A stretch of DNA of 11,850 bases, from assembly GCA_003024985.2 (NCBI GenBank), contig PXIH01S0020394.1; one strand, written 5' to 3'. This DNA is from Euperipatoides rowelli (taxonomy: Eukaryota > Onychophora > Udeonychophora > Euonychophora > Peripatopsidae). The translations under genes were made by a program, and so were the position numbers. Shown here piece after piece: positions 1 through 8,508 of the stretch (its first letter is position 1; each line of letters begins with the position of its first letter). Under the pieces are notes generated by a model. It was not told the origin of the DNA and did not search any database. It saw nothing but the letters and a program-made list of their open reading frames with translations.

Positions 1-59
1 GGTATACTCTTGGACAAAAGAACCACAATAACGTTTAAACTTAAAAATGCAATGAATTA

Positions 60-76
60 TGGTCGAATTTCGACCA
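60..76. repeat. 17-bp perfect palindrome (8-bp arms, 1-nt centre)
   Basis: The left arm TGGTCGAA and right arm TTCGACCA are exact reverse complements around a single T. CpG sites are concentrated here and just downstream (ACTGGGCGACCCC), unlike the AT-rich surroundings. Such a motif can be part of a DNA-transposon end, but no second copy or terminal repeat partner is visible in the window, so its nature is open. Confidence 0.5.
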
Positions 77-779
77 CTGGGCGACCCCTAGTATATATAA
101 ATACTCTTTAAATATATTTCATTATATTATAATAGCCTACAATAATAGACAACATGATTTATATAATGGCACCAAATAAAAATAAATTTGAAATAATATA
201 TTTACCTTTTGAATAATGGCTGATGGTATTTTAAAATTGTGTCAATATCATATACTAAAAATTCTCCTTTTTGGATTAGAAAATTGACAATTCTTATTAT
301 ATCCTATAAAATAAAAGAGATTAAATTTAAATATAGGAAATAATTATGTGACGTTTTTATTCTTAGTAATCGCTTTTCAAAATATTTTGTCCTTTTCAAA
401 GTATTGTCACTATATAATACTTTGTCATTAGAAATATCTAATTAGGACCTTAACATCTTACAAACTTACCAGAAAGGACATTTTGATGTCTTTAATAAAG
501 CAGGGTACAATAACTACAAAATTGCATAACTTATGGGATTTGGAAGACTATGGATTCAAAAAAACAGGCTAAATGTTCAAGCAGATATTGCCCTAAAATT
601 TTGGCATCCTAGATTACTCTATCCAGTATCCATGCCCTTGAGAAGGGGAGGTCACCTCAATATGCCATTAATTCGATAAATAACTGGTTGAAGGAGAAAA
701 TATTTTGCTTCATTGACTACAAGTAGCTGTAGTTGGCCCGTTTTACCAGCCATGGTATGGTCGTCCACCCACATTATAG

Positions 780-840
780 GGTGTGTGTGTGCTATATGCA
801 TATATACAGTATGTATATAGATACATGTTTAGTGTGTGTA
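780..840. repeat. (GT)n followed by impure (TA/CA)n microsatellite
   Basis: A run of about six GT units is followed by alternating TA, CA and GTA steps and ends in another GTGTGTG. This is simple-sequence DNA without coding content. Confidence 0.7.
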
Positions 841-1308
841 GATAAAGTATTAATTTCTTACGAGTTTGTTCTGTGATCAACTAATCACAGATAGTTTTGT
901 GTACAGATAGAAATGTTAGTTATTCTTAATTCAAGTTTAAATACTGTATAGATAAAAATGTTCATTTTTGTTAGATTGTGTTTTATATTGTGTGAATAAG
1001 AATATCATATTTAGTAACTGGCATGTAAGAATAGATAATTGAATGGCATGTAGTTTACATAACTTATAGATCTGTGTTCTCAGATAATATTAAATGAGCC
1101 ATGTGTCTGGAATATTGAATGGTGCCCCACACAGCCCCTGAGATTTTTATTTTGTCAATACTTTGACAAAGGAGCTTGTTAACATGAGGAATGTGGAGAT
1201 AGAGTACTTTCAATCATCCAAGGAGAATGCTAGTTTAGATTGTGGACAAGAGAGCCATGACATGGACATTTGAGAAAGAAAAGGTATGATGTGCCAATGT
1301 CTTAGGGT

Positions 1309-1480
1309 CTGAATGCATTGGCACCTCCGCCACCAGTTTTCCACCTAGACAAGAACATATCTGGGCAATAGAGGAGGATTGCTGCCACCGTTTTTCCAAC
1401 TACCATCTCTGGACTTTGCTGACAAAGTCACCTCTAATATTCAAATGCTATACCTGTTTAAACCTAGGCTTAGGGATGTT
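1309..1480 (+). pseudogene. possible decayed retroelement Gag-like fragment
   Basis: From 1309 the frame reads ALAPPPPVFHLDKNISGQ, then a TAG where a tryptophan would be expected, then RR. This resembles the proline-rich start of the Gag found in some Ty3-type retrotransposons, where a PPP-(L/V)-x-(L/F) block is followed by a W-rich helix. After a one-base frame change a second stretch at 1412-1480 (DFADKVTSNIQMLYLF) resembles the following Gag helix with its KxxxxQ and hydrophobic pattern. No protease, reverse transcriptase, integrase or long terminal repeat is present nearby, so at most this is a small old relic. The similarity is from memory of the family pattern and could be chance. The block is less AT-rich than its flanks. 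Confidence 0.27.
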
Positions 1481-1789
1481 AAATGAACTCACCATACCTG
1501 CCATTCTAGGGCTCTATATGTTTAGAAAAGATTAGTTTATTATTAATCACTAGATTTCCATATTTATCTCTTATGATTTGAATGATTGAACACATTTGAC
1601 TGATACCTTGCTAATAAGGATTAATTTGGTTCACAAATTTCATAGCCTGCAAAATTTTATTAAATAATGAATATGTTTATTGTAATGTTTGTCATCAATT
1701 TACAATAATTCAATATTTAGACAGCAACCTGCAAAAGGAAGGTAACAGGTGAATGAAACCCTTTATCTGGTTCTTGGATTATAATATAA

Positions 1790-2485
1790 AGGTCCACTAC
1801 ACAGGAGTAGTAATTTCTGCTAATGCCTGACAATCTCTTCATTATCGTCCTTGTTTGCTAATTAAACAGAAAAACTAGAAGCAATAGCTCAGGTACCTTG
1901 ATCTGTGACAGGTTCATTTGAAATGCTAGTCCTGAACCGGCTACAAGAAAAAATATTGAAGGTTCAAAGAGAATTTACTCATTCCACTGTCAATAATGAA
2001 GGAAGCAGTGTGTCATGGTATGGGGTTGTTCAATTTTGCAGTTGAAAACAAGTTATATCAGATTGAAAGCAATAAGGATATGTCATGTAACATAACATAA
2101 TGTTAACAGTCGGCTTATCAGTTGTTTGACAATTAATCAGAACTTTGTTTTTCAACAATATGTTGAATCCAAACATACTCCAGGCTTGTGAAGTCCTGAT
2201 TTCAAACCATATAAATGTGAAGAAATGTATAAGTAAAACTTTAATGTCAACTTTGAGATTCTTCAGTGGACTATTCATTTCCCAGATTTCAATCAAGAAT
2301 TTGTGGGTTTAATTGAAAAACAAAATTACAATTTGTGGTGGAGCAAGCAATAAACAGGTTTTATTCCCACACTCAAGGAAGCTTGGAAGGAGATTACTAG
2401 TAAAATAAATTAACTGGTAAATTTGTCAGACCATTGCAAGACAGTTATCAAAGATAGAGGAGAGCATACAAAGTGCTAAAAAAAT
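1790..2485 (+). pseudogene. Tc1-like (IS630/Tc1/mariner) transposase, dead copy
   Basis: Tc1-family transposases are nuclear cut-and-paste enzymes with a DDE/D catalytic triad. The right order of family motifs is visible across several frames. At about 1860-1900 a KN-K--L-Y-D-like string fits the start of the catalytic domain. At about 1970-2020 THSTVNNEGSSV and then VMVWGC (family GGSVMVWGC) are seen. At 2150-2179 FQQYVESKHT matches FQQDNDPKHT, with tyrosine at the catalytic aspartate. At about 2185-2215 a SNHINV block is present. At 2264-2299 LQW-IHFPDFNQ-E matches LEWPSQSPDLNPIE. At about 2440-2483 CKTVIKDRGEHTKC ends in TAA, matching the usual VIKAKGGHTKY C-terminus. Motifs shift frame at least three times and contain several stops, and about 33 extra bases lie between the second and third catalytic positions. 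The N-terminal helix-turn-helix region was not recognised. The open stretch at 2030-2296 on the other strand is only an antisense shadow. Confidence 0.85.
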
Positions 2486-2850
2486 ATGGTTTGTTTCTCA
2501 ATCCTTTAGCCATCTCCAGCCACATTGAAGACATTATTCCATATTCCATGGTTACTCCCCTCATGAACTCTGTAACTTTGTTCAGAATGTTTCTACATAT
2601 TTCCAGTTAAACCATACAATGAAGATTTTGATGTACAGTACTGCATTTTTAAAGTTTACTATATTCATCTAGTCATCTAGCCCATTTTGGAAGTCGACTG
2701 CATCAAGATTTCATCTAATAGAAGTCGATTTATAGTATAATTTAAGCCAACCAAGTCATTTTTAGAATCCTAAATTTTAATATTAACATTGAAATTGGTT
2801 ATTTATTTCACACCTTGATCAACCTATTCCAGGCATATATTTTTAGCATT
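2486..2850. other. noncoding spacer between Tc1 relic and LINE
   Basis: This stretch holds the presumed Tc1 3' untranslated part up to about 2643, then AT-rich sequence with no reading frame of note. Small direct repeats such as CATCTAGTCATCTAG near 2668 are present. No other structure is recognised. Confidence 0.5.
2620..2643 (+). repeat. possible 3' terminal inverted repeat of the Tc1 element
   Basis: The string TTTTGATGTACAGTACTG resembles the end of some Tc1 elements, which finish in a TTTTGCACAGTACTGTA-like sequence. Its spacing of about 140-160 bp after the transposase stop fits a Tc1 layout. No matching 5' terminal repeat was found, and the core is itself palindromic, so the orientation cannot be proven. 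Confidence 0.33.
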
Positions 2851-2950
2851 CACATCAAATCATGATATACATTTCTGTACTTATCAAGCTGTATATAATA
2901 CACATCAAATCATGCTATACATTTCTGTTATTATCAAGCTGTATATAATA
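2851..2950. repeat. 50-bp tandem duplication (2 units)
   Basis: Units 2851-2900 and 2901-2950 both begin CACATCAAATCATG and end AAGCTGTATATAATA. They are the same length with three substitutions (position 15 and two in the middle), so no indel separates them. The right border coincides with the point where the LINE reverse-transcriptase reading frame is lost (2951), which suggests that the duplication is part of the rearrangement that broke the element. Confidence 0.9.
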
Positions 2951-4376
2951 CTAGAACAACAACTCAAAGCTATGATTCCTCCTAAAACCAAACCGATTAA
3001 AAGGAATACATTGAGTCTCTATGATATGAGGTAACAATCTCTTAATGATTATCATATCCAAAATTTTCATCAAATTAGAGTTTAGGGCAAGAGGTCTATA
3101 TGACTCAATCAGATTTCTAGGCTTACCTCTCTTAAGAATAGTTAATATCTCGATAATTTTCATGTTTAGGTCTACATTTAGTGCCTAAAATATCAGACAT
3201 CAAAAAATACAATGGATGTACAATAGTATTCACACAATTTCTTAGTATAACCACTGATGGCAATGAAAATGGTCCAGTAGCTTTATTAACATTTAAATCA
3301 TGAATTATACCAACAATTTCCTCTAAATCAGTTGAAATATTACACCCAATTGATAAATCAAAATCTGAACATCACATTTAACTTATTTTTTTACCAAAAT
3401 AATCAACAAAAGCATCTACAATCATATAATCACAACATGTTTCATTTATTAAAAAATCACAAGACCCTCCACATCTCCTTAATTTCTCTATATAATGTTT
3501 TATAATTTTTATTTTTGTCCACTAAATCATTTAGATACCTTTTTTTTAACATTCCATATAATTCTTAATTATATCATCAAGTTATATAATATAATCATAA
3601 AAACATGTACTATCATCATTAAGATTTTTTTTCATCTTGAATAATTCTCTCTTCTTTTTAATATCACATATAATATCCCTTGCAACCCATGTATTATTAA
3701 CCTTATACTGAATAAGCTTTATAGCTATATTGGAATTAATAATAGTCATCAATGTGGTATACCACCAAGAAAAATAGTAATCAGTGTTCATCAGTGGCTT
3801 AGGTCTCCAATCCACCATATCTATTTCACTAACAATATTATCAAATCTAGCATTAGCATAGTTATACTTACTTAACACCTTATTAGGCATATTTATATCC
3901 TTACTAATTTTATATCTATAGCAAAATGATAGCAGTATTAGTAAGATTGTCAACCATTTTAACAACAATTTTATCAACAATCATAATTTCACATATTACA
4001 AGGTCAATAATGAGCTACGATGTGTAGGCTCACAAACCATTTGAATTAATCTATGAGTATACAATAGACCCTCAACTTCCTCAAGATCAACTCTTTTATT
4101 ACAATCAAGCCAATTAATATTCATATCACCAATTATAATTAGTTCACTATTAACATTTGCACTTCATATTTATATCAATAAATATGAACAGTTTAGCTAA
4201 GTTTCAATTAGAATAACAATAACATACTCAAAAGTAGTTATCATTGATTGCAAAGCCAATATCTTATTTTTGATACTAGTCATATTGGCATAGTACATAG
4301 TCAGTTGTCTTCTAATATCTATGTCATCACAACTAGAATCATCAATCCCCCTATATCATTTAGTGGATACCCCCAT
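2951..4376 (-). pseudogene. LINE ORF2 remnant: AP-type endonuclease plus N-terminal reverse transcriptase
   Basis: An ATG at 4374-4376 lies directly after the ORF1 stop. The endonuclease start is visible at about 4230-4298 (MYYANMTSIKNKILALQ, then VIVILIET followed by a stop where W is usual, matching the ETWL motif). The GDMNINWLD motif (4104-4130), with aspartate and asparagine of the active site, follows far too soon. About 70-80 codons of the central endonuclease are therefore missing. RLIQMVCEPTH and the tail with YKISKDINMPN, IDMVDW and NNTWVARDI run down to 3582 and match the linker common to these LINEs. The reverse transcriptase begins near 3290 with KATGPFSLPSVV, shifts frame near 3165, continues ESYRPLALNSNLMKILD and RLLPHI, and stops after FGFRRNHSFELL at about 2951. 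Palm motifs A to E are absent. The open segments at 3582-3980 and 2951-3163 are pieces of this one relic, and their first methionines are not true starts. Confidence 0.88.
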
Positions 4377-5107
4377 CTAAGAATCATCAACACAGGAAGA
4401 ATTCAAGGTAGTCACATGTTGAGACTCCTCACATCCAGACATAGACACACTGCCTGCCACTTTAGTATTAGAATTCCTCGAATATTTATTAGGCAACACC
4501 AATCTCTTACTTCTAAATTGTTTTCGTTCTTCAATAGTGCAATCAGGAGAGAACTTAACTTTTCACATTCTCAAAAAATTGTGTTTGATTTTTTCATCAA
4601 TGACAACAATATACAGTAGGTCACGACACTTACCAGAAGCAACTTTTCCAAACCGTTGTACTGCCTGTAAGCATCTGCTAGTTTTAGTCATATCAACATT
4701 TGACATGTCACTAAATATATCACCAATCTTCAATGATTCATCTAATCCAAATAAAATCAAATTTTTCGCTCTCCGTTTAACATCATCAGCTTTATCCAAC
4801 AATGTCTGAAAAATACTATTACCAACTGCAAAATCAGTAATTCCCTCATCTTGGCTACTGTAGTTAATTTATTACCACTGCATTTATCAATATCTGCAGA
4901 TACAGCGATTAACAGCATTCCAATATGCTTCAAACTAGATTCCAACGAGCTTAGTTTGTCAAAAGCCACAGAAAATTTCTGATCGTAAACATCAAATTTA
5001 TTCTCATTAGTAGCATTTTTCACTTCAAGGTGCTCAATTCTACCAAATAATTGATTTAGCTGACTGGATATATCTCTTAAAGAGATCTGATTAGTCATAG
5101 CTGTCAA
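4377..5107 (-). pseudogene. LINE ORF1 protein remnant (RNA-binding chaperone type)
   Basis: The relic opens at 5107 with a heptad-rich segment (LNQLFGRIEHLEVKNATNEN and LSSLESSLKHIGMLL) that would form a coiled coil, the trimerisation region of such proteins. A frame change near 4850 links it to LDKADDVKRRAKNLILFGLD at about 4740-4802. Next come QRFGKVASGKC and LYIVVIDEKIKHNFLRM, which correspond to the family's R-G block and the following beta strand. An in-frame TGA after LRM (about 4560) interrupts the C-terminal part, which continues KVKFSPDCTIEERKQFRSKR and ends at a TAG at 4377-4379. The D-T-x-x-E-R pattern is typical of the end of this domain. The stop and frameshift make it non-functional. 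Plus-strand open stretches over this region are shadows. Confidence 0.82.
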
Positions 5108-5755
5108 ACATAATTCACACTACCAATGTATTATTAAAGGTTTATTTATTTATATATATTATCAATAACAGTTTAAATGAATAAGGTTATAACCAAATGT
5201 TAATGTCAACAATAAAGTAATCAGTTCTGATTCTAATTTCTTTGGCCCTTTCGAATATAAGGAAATTTAAAATAGTATAATATGATTTACAAATTTCAAC
5301 ATATTAAAAATATATATAGATTAATTAATTGCAATTAGTCATGCAGAAATGTTATTGATCACTTTTAGCATAGAATATATATGTGATTTTGCCATTCTAC
5401 TTGTTCTAGAATATGGTATGTTGAATTTATTGGCATTTCTGGTTTGTATTCCTGAAGTTTCAAAATGTATAGGTAATAAGTAATTAGGGACAATGTTTTA
5501 AAGAACATAGTTAGCTACCAAAATGTTCCTTCTATCTTGAAGAGTTTGTAAATTTAAGGTCTTTTAAATGCCTTGAATTGATTGCACTTAATATCATAGT
5601 CTCAGATACCATAAATATCTATTTTGTTCTGCTGATCATTGCTAAAAAAAAGACATTAAATAGACTAACTTAAAGTCTGTCAAAAATACTGTCGAGTAGA
5701 ATTACCTTTTTTCCACATGCACCCGTTTCCCACCCCAACCCTTCAAATTGACATA
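5108..5755. other. AT-rich spacer, possibly including LINE 5' untranslated region
   Basis: No coding sequence is recognised. The part just above 5107 may be the untranslated leader of the minus-strand LINE, but no boundary or target-site duplication could be seen. Confidence 0.45.
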
Positions 5756-5756
5756 A

Positions 5757-5930
5757 ATTATTTCCCCCTTTCCTTTTTTCTTCCTCCCACACTTCCCCCT
5801 CCCCTTGCCTACCACTCCCCTTGCCTACCACTCCCCTTGCCTCCCTCTCCCCTTGCTTCCCCTTCCCTTTCTTCCTCCCTCCACTGCTAGCCCCCTTCCT
5901 TGTTTTTACTCCCCCTCCCCCTTTCCATTG
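5757..5930. repeat. polypyrimidine (C/T) tract
   Basis: Over about 170 bp the plus strand is almost entirely C and T, with many C4-C5 runs, in an otherwise AT-rich window. The minus strand is open across it (5670-5960), but the product would be only Gly/Lys/Arg/Glu low-complexity sequence, which follows from the purine bias and is not evidence of a gene. Such tracts can form triplex (H-DNA) structures. Confidence 0.9.
5799..5862. repeat. 16-bp tandem repeat, 4 units, inside the polypyrimidine tract
   Basis: Units start at 5799, 5815, 5831 and 5847 and each begins CTCCCCTTGC. The first two are identical (CTCCCCTTGCCTACCA). The last two diverge in their final six or so bases. This indicates local tandem expansion of the C/T tract. 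Confidence 0.88.
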
Positions 5931-5987
5931 ACTTAAAAATGAAGAAACTCTTTTTTGCAAATTCTAAAAGTTAAAACCAAATACTAA

Positions 5988-6008
5988 TTACGTCACGTCA
6001 CTTCCGGT
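5988..6008 (-). promoter_or_regulatory. candidate promoter module: two CRE-like sites plus ETS-like site
   Basis: On the minus strand ACCGGAAGTG (6008-5999) matches the ETS-family consensus. It is followed without a gap by two overlapping CREB/ATF-type sites, TGACGTGA (6000-5993) and TGACGTAA (5995-5988). ETS and CRE sites side by side are typical of TATA-less animal core promoters of broadly expressed genes. The cluster is GC- and CpG-rich against a very AT-rich background and lies about 60 bp from the polypyrimidine tract. No first exon is obvious on either side. On the plus strand a donor-like AAAGTAAGC lies at about 6017-6025. The regulatory role is inferred from motif match only. Confidence 0.42.
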
Positions 6009-6025
6009 CTCAAAGGGACAAAGTA

Positions 6026-6950
6026 AGCAGATTATTATGTTAGAAGTTTCGGAAGAACAAAGTGGTTGAAATTCAATATTTTGCAAATGAAAAGTAGACA
6101 AACTGGGACTTATGTCATATAATTGAAGAGAAAAAATGTGGCAAAATTTCACAGGACAAATGATATATTTTGGTCAAACTTGATATTTTTTGGAGGATAA
6201 TGTGACCAACTTAATATTTTAGAAGTAAAAAAAATAGGCAGTTCTATGTAGGAAAACAAAGTGCACATTAAAGAAATGATTAATAAATAAGAATGTATCC
6301 ATTGTTCTAATGACTATATATAACTTCAGAATAATGTATGTATAATACTAGAAAGAATTTGTCTCATAACTTTCTCATAACTTTAAAGATTCACGAATCC
6401 CTGGTTAGAATCATTTTACAACCCTTTTAAGATTCATAGTTATAATGGCCTACAAAGAGCTATTGAACTTGATGCACCCCTAATGATGATAACAGAGAGA
6501 TTTTTACCTATATCTAAAAGTTCAAATAGTAGTATTTAACAATTGGGAATTTTGTCATAGATTAGATATAAGGTTTTATTAATTCGGCTCATTTATCACG
6601 ATATAACAATTATTTCAATAAACAATGGTTCATAGCATTAAATATTATTGGCAATATGTTACAATATAACAGAGTGACATCATTTCAGTTTGGCTGATCA
6701 CGTGTAAGTGCTTTCATATCATAGGATAAACCGTTTAATTGTTTTCAAGCCACATGACCTTTGGTTGATGTCACATACTCAGGATGAATCCTTTAAAAAT
6801 ATGATAATAATATCAATCCAAGCAAATAGGTAATTCTAAGAAGGATGTTTTACTATTAAAAATTAAATGAAAAGGAAAGAAAAAGGATATTTCTCAAGGG
6901 TTTCAATGGGATTATGGAATTGAAATCAAAATGGATAAACGTGAACCTCT
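6026..6950. other. AT-rich noncoding DNA
   Basis: No protein similarity or RNA gene is seen. Minor items are an exact 11-bp direct duplication CTCATAACTTT at 6363-6373 and 6374-6384, and an E-box core (CACGTG) in GATCACGTGTAAG near 6697. Neither is strong enough to call as a functional site. Confidence 0.5.
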
Positions 6951-6976
6951 GCCGAAATAATGATGATGAGGAGGAA

Positions 6977-7059
6977 TTGCAAGGAAGGAAGGGTTTATGA
7001 GATTTTAAAATTCCTCTTGACTATTCAGCTCCTGAAGAAGAGGTTTAATCCCCTTGCAA
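6977..7059. other. nested inverted repeats able to fold into a stem-loop
   Basis: The outer arms TTGCAAGG (6977-6984) and CCTTGCAA (7052-7059) are exact complements. Inside them lie middle arms CCTCTT (7013-7018) and AAGAGG (7038-7043) and inner arms TTCAG (7024-7028) and CTGAA (7032-7036) with a CTC loop. The three stems nest without crossing. Left of the structure is ATGATGATGAGGAGG, and right of it a T/C-rich run. It could be a degenerate mobile-element end or a chance fold. No known RNA family is recognised. Confidence 0.4.
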
Positions 7060-7079
7060 GGTAGATACTTTTTCTTTCT

Positions 7080-8500
7080 TTTCTTTTAATTTTAATAGTG
7101 CATCGTTCTTGGAGTTCGGCTATCTATTTGCTTTGAATGATATCTATTATTTTGACTGCATTTTTATTCATTTTGCTTAATAGTATTAATAAAGATTATG
7201 ATGATGACAATAATGGTGCATGATGATACTTACTACGGTGATAATGGTAACCTTAAAATGAAACCACAATATAGTTTATGATGGTCAGTATCCATTATTT
7301 TTGTTCTTATTCACTGCAAGCTAGCAATTATTATTTTTTTTTTCAAATATGGTCCATTAATTTTTGTATATATGTTTATAGCAAACACTTAGTATAGCCA
7401 ATGTTTGTATTTTTGTTACAAAATAATTATTAGAATGATAAATTTCTCACACAGATTCAGAAAATAATATTATTAGACCTATAAGTACACTATCTATAAA
7501 ATCTAAAAATAATAATAGAAATTTACATTGGCCAGATTGTCAAGTTAAATAAGCTGTTTCCAGCCCATGGTTATGGTAAAAAAAAATATAGGGGAAGGGG
7601 AGGGGGTAGGAAAAGGCAGGAAAAGATGTCTAACATTGTTTGGTTAAAGACTATGTTCTTGGAGTGGAGTGAATAGAGAGGGGGAAGGCTATATAGATAA
7701 ATAGATTATAGTAAGTAGGTAAAAAACTTAAAAGTAGGGTTTAATATAGAATAAATTTGAAGGTTAAAGAAAGACAAAATTGTGTTGGGGGAAGGGAGAA
7801 GGAAAGATGAAAGACAACTATGGGTCTACCAGTTTTGATGAGATTTTCAAATTAAAGTTAATATTTTCGGGTTAGAATGAGTTTAAGAGTTGCAAAAAAT
7901 CTCTACCTGGATATGCATAGAAACGTGTATGAAAGAGAAGCTTAAATTTAATTTGTTAATTCAAGAGTTAAAATAGGTAACTTACGTTTTTCATACCAAT
8001 CTCTAAAACAACATCATTGTAAAACAATTCATTCATATTCTAAAAATAAAGAACATAATTACTAGATATAATTGATTTACTAGATTTATTGATAATTATT
8101 AGGATAATCATTAAATTTAGATTAATGTATATTGCATATATAATAATAGTTTATGAATAAACAGCAATAGTTTTGAATTAACACAACTTGATTTATTAAC
8201 TACATCTTTTTCACATCAGTTTAACCAGAGTTGTGTTGATATAGCTCAGAATTTTATTACAAATGATAACATTAGAGTTCTATTTAAATTTCAACAATAT
8301 AGGCCTACATACATGTGTTAGCAAACAATGATGTATAATAGCTCCTATCAAATATCATACTACATAAATTAAATATTTTCAGCTTACAAAACTTAAATTA
8401 AACTTTTGAAGAAATTTGAACTGACAATAATAAGAATAAATCTCCTTCCTAAATTCTGTCTAATTTTAAGTTGCATCATATGAGTATTTTAACCAAAGCC
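7080..8500. other. AT-rich noncoding DNA with purine-rich patches
   Basis: No gene is recognised. An impure ATG-triplet microsatellite occupies about 7196-7230. G-rich purine runs lie at 7577-7626 and about 7785-7816 and stand out in strand asymmetry. The rest is AT-rich without identifiable repeats. Confidence 0.5.
7591..7620 (+). repeat. G-rich purine tract with quadruplex potential
   Basis: The plus strand holds G-runs of 4, 4, 5, 2 and 2 separated by one- to four-base spacers, starting GGGGAAGGGGAGGGGG. Three long runs plus a GG could form a G-quadruplex of two layers, or three layers with a bulge. It lies in noncoding DNA. Confidence 0.45.
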
Positions 8501-8508
8501 GATTTTTT

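Larger units (their letters stand above)
1..1100. other. AT-rich noncoding DNA, no gene seen
   Basis: No open frame with recognisable protein similarity is visible on either strand. The stretch is AT-rich with scattered TATA-type runs. It holds a short perfect palindrome (60-76) and a GT/TA microsatellite (780-840), listed separately. A slightly less AT-rich patch at about 600-780 has no feature I can name. It is most likely intergenic or intronic DNA. Confidence 0.6.
2951..5107 (-). mobile_element. degenerate two-ORF non-LTR retrotransposon (Jockey/CR1/L2-type LINE)
   Basis: On the minus strand, from 5107 down, an ORF1-type nucleic-acid chaperone is followed by an ORF2 with an apurinic/apyrimidinic-type endonuclease and the N-terminal part of a reverse transcriptase, in the order usual for this LINE group. 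All parts carry stops and frameshifts. The catalytic palm of the reverse transcriptase (the YxDD region), the C-terminus and the 3' tail are missing because the match stops at about 2951. The 5' boundary is uncertain and some 5' untranslated sequence may extend beyond 5107. The assignment to the Jockey/CR1/L2 assemblage rests on the ORF1 block RRAKNLILFGLDES and on the endonuclease style. The exact clade cannot be settled by eye. Confidence 0.88.

Noticed and set aside
2030-2296. Minus-strand 88-codon frame
   Set aside because: It is antisense to the Tc1 transposase motifs read on the plus strand and has no similarity of its own.
4248-4619. Plus-strand 123-codon frame, and the overlapping plus-strand frame 4537-4809
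   Set aside because: They are antisense to the LINE ORF1 C-terminus and ORF2 start, whose motifs are clear on the minus strand.
5670-5960. Minus-strand 96-codon frame rich in Gly, Lys, Arg and Glu
   Set aside because: It follows the polypyrimidine tract. Purine-rich codons on that strand contain few stops and give low-complexity protein without any domain.
7024-7050. Hammerhead ribozyme, suggested by CTGAAGAAGAGG
   Set aside because: The conserved CUGAUGA core and GAAA partner are not present.
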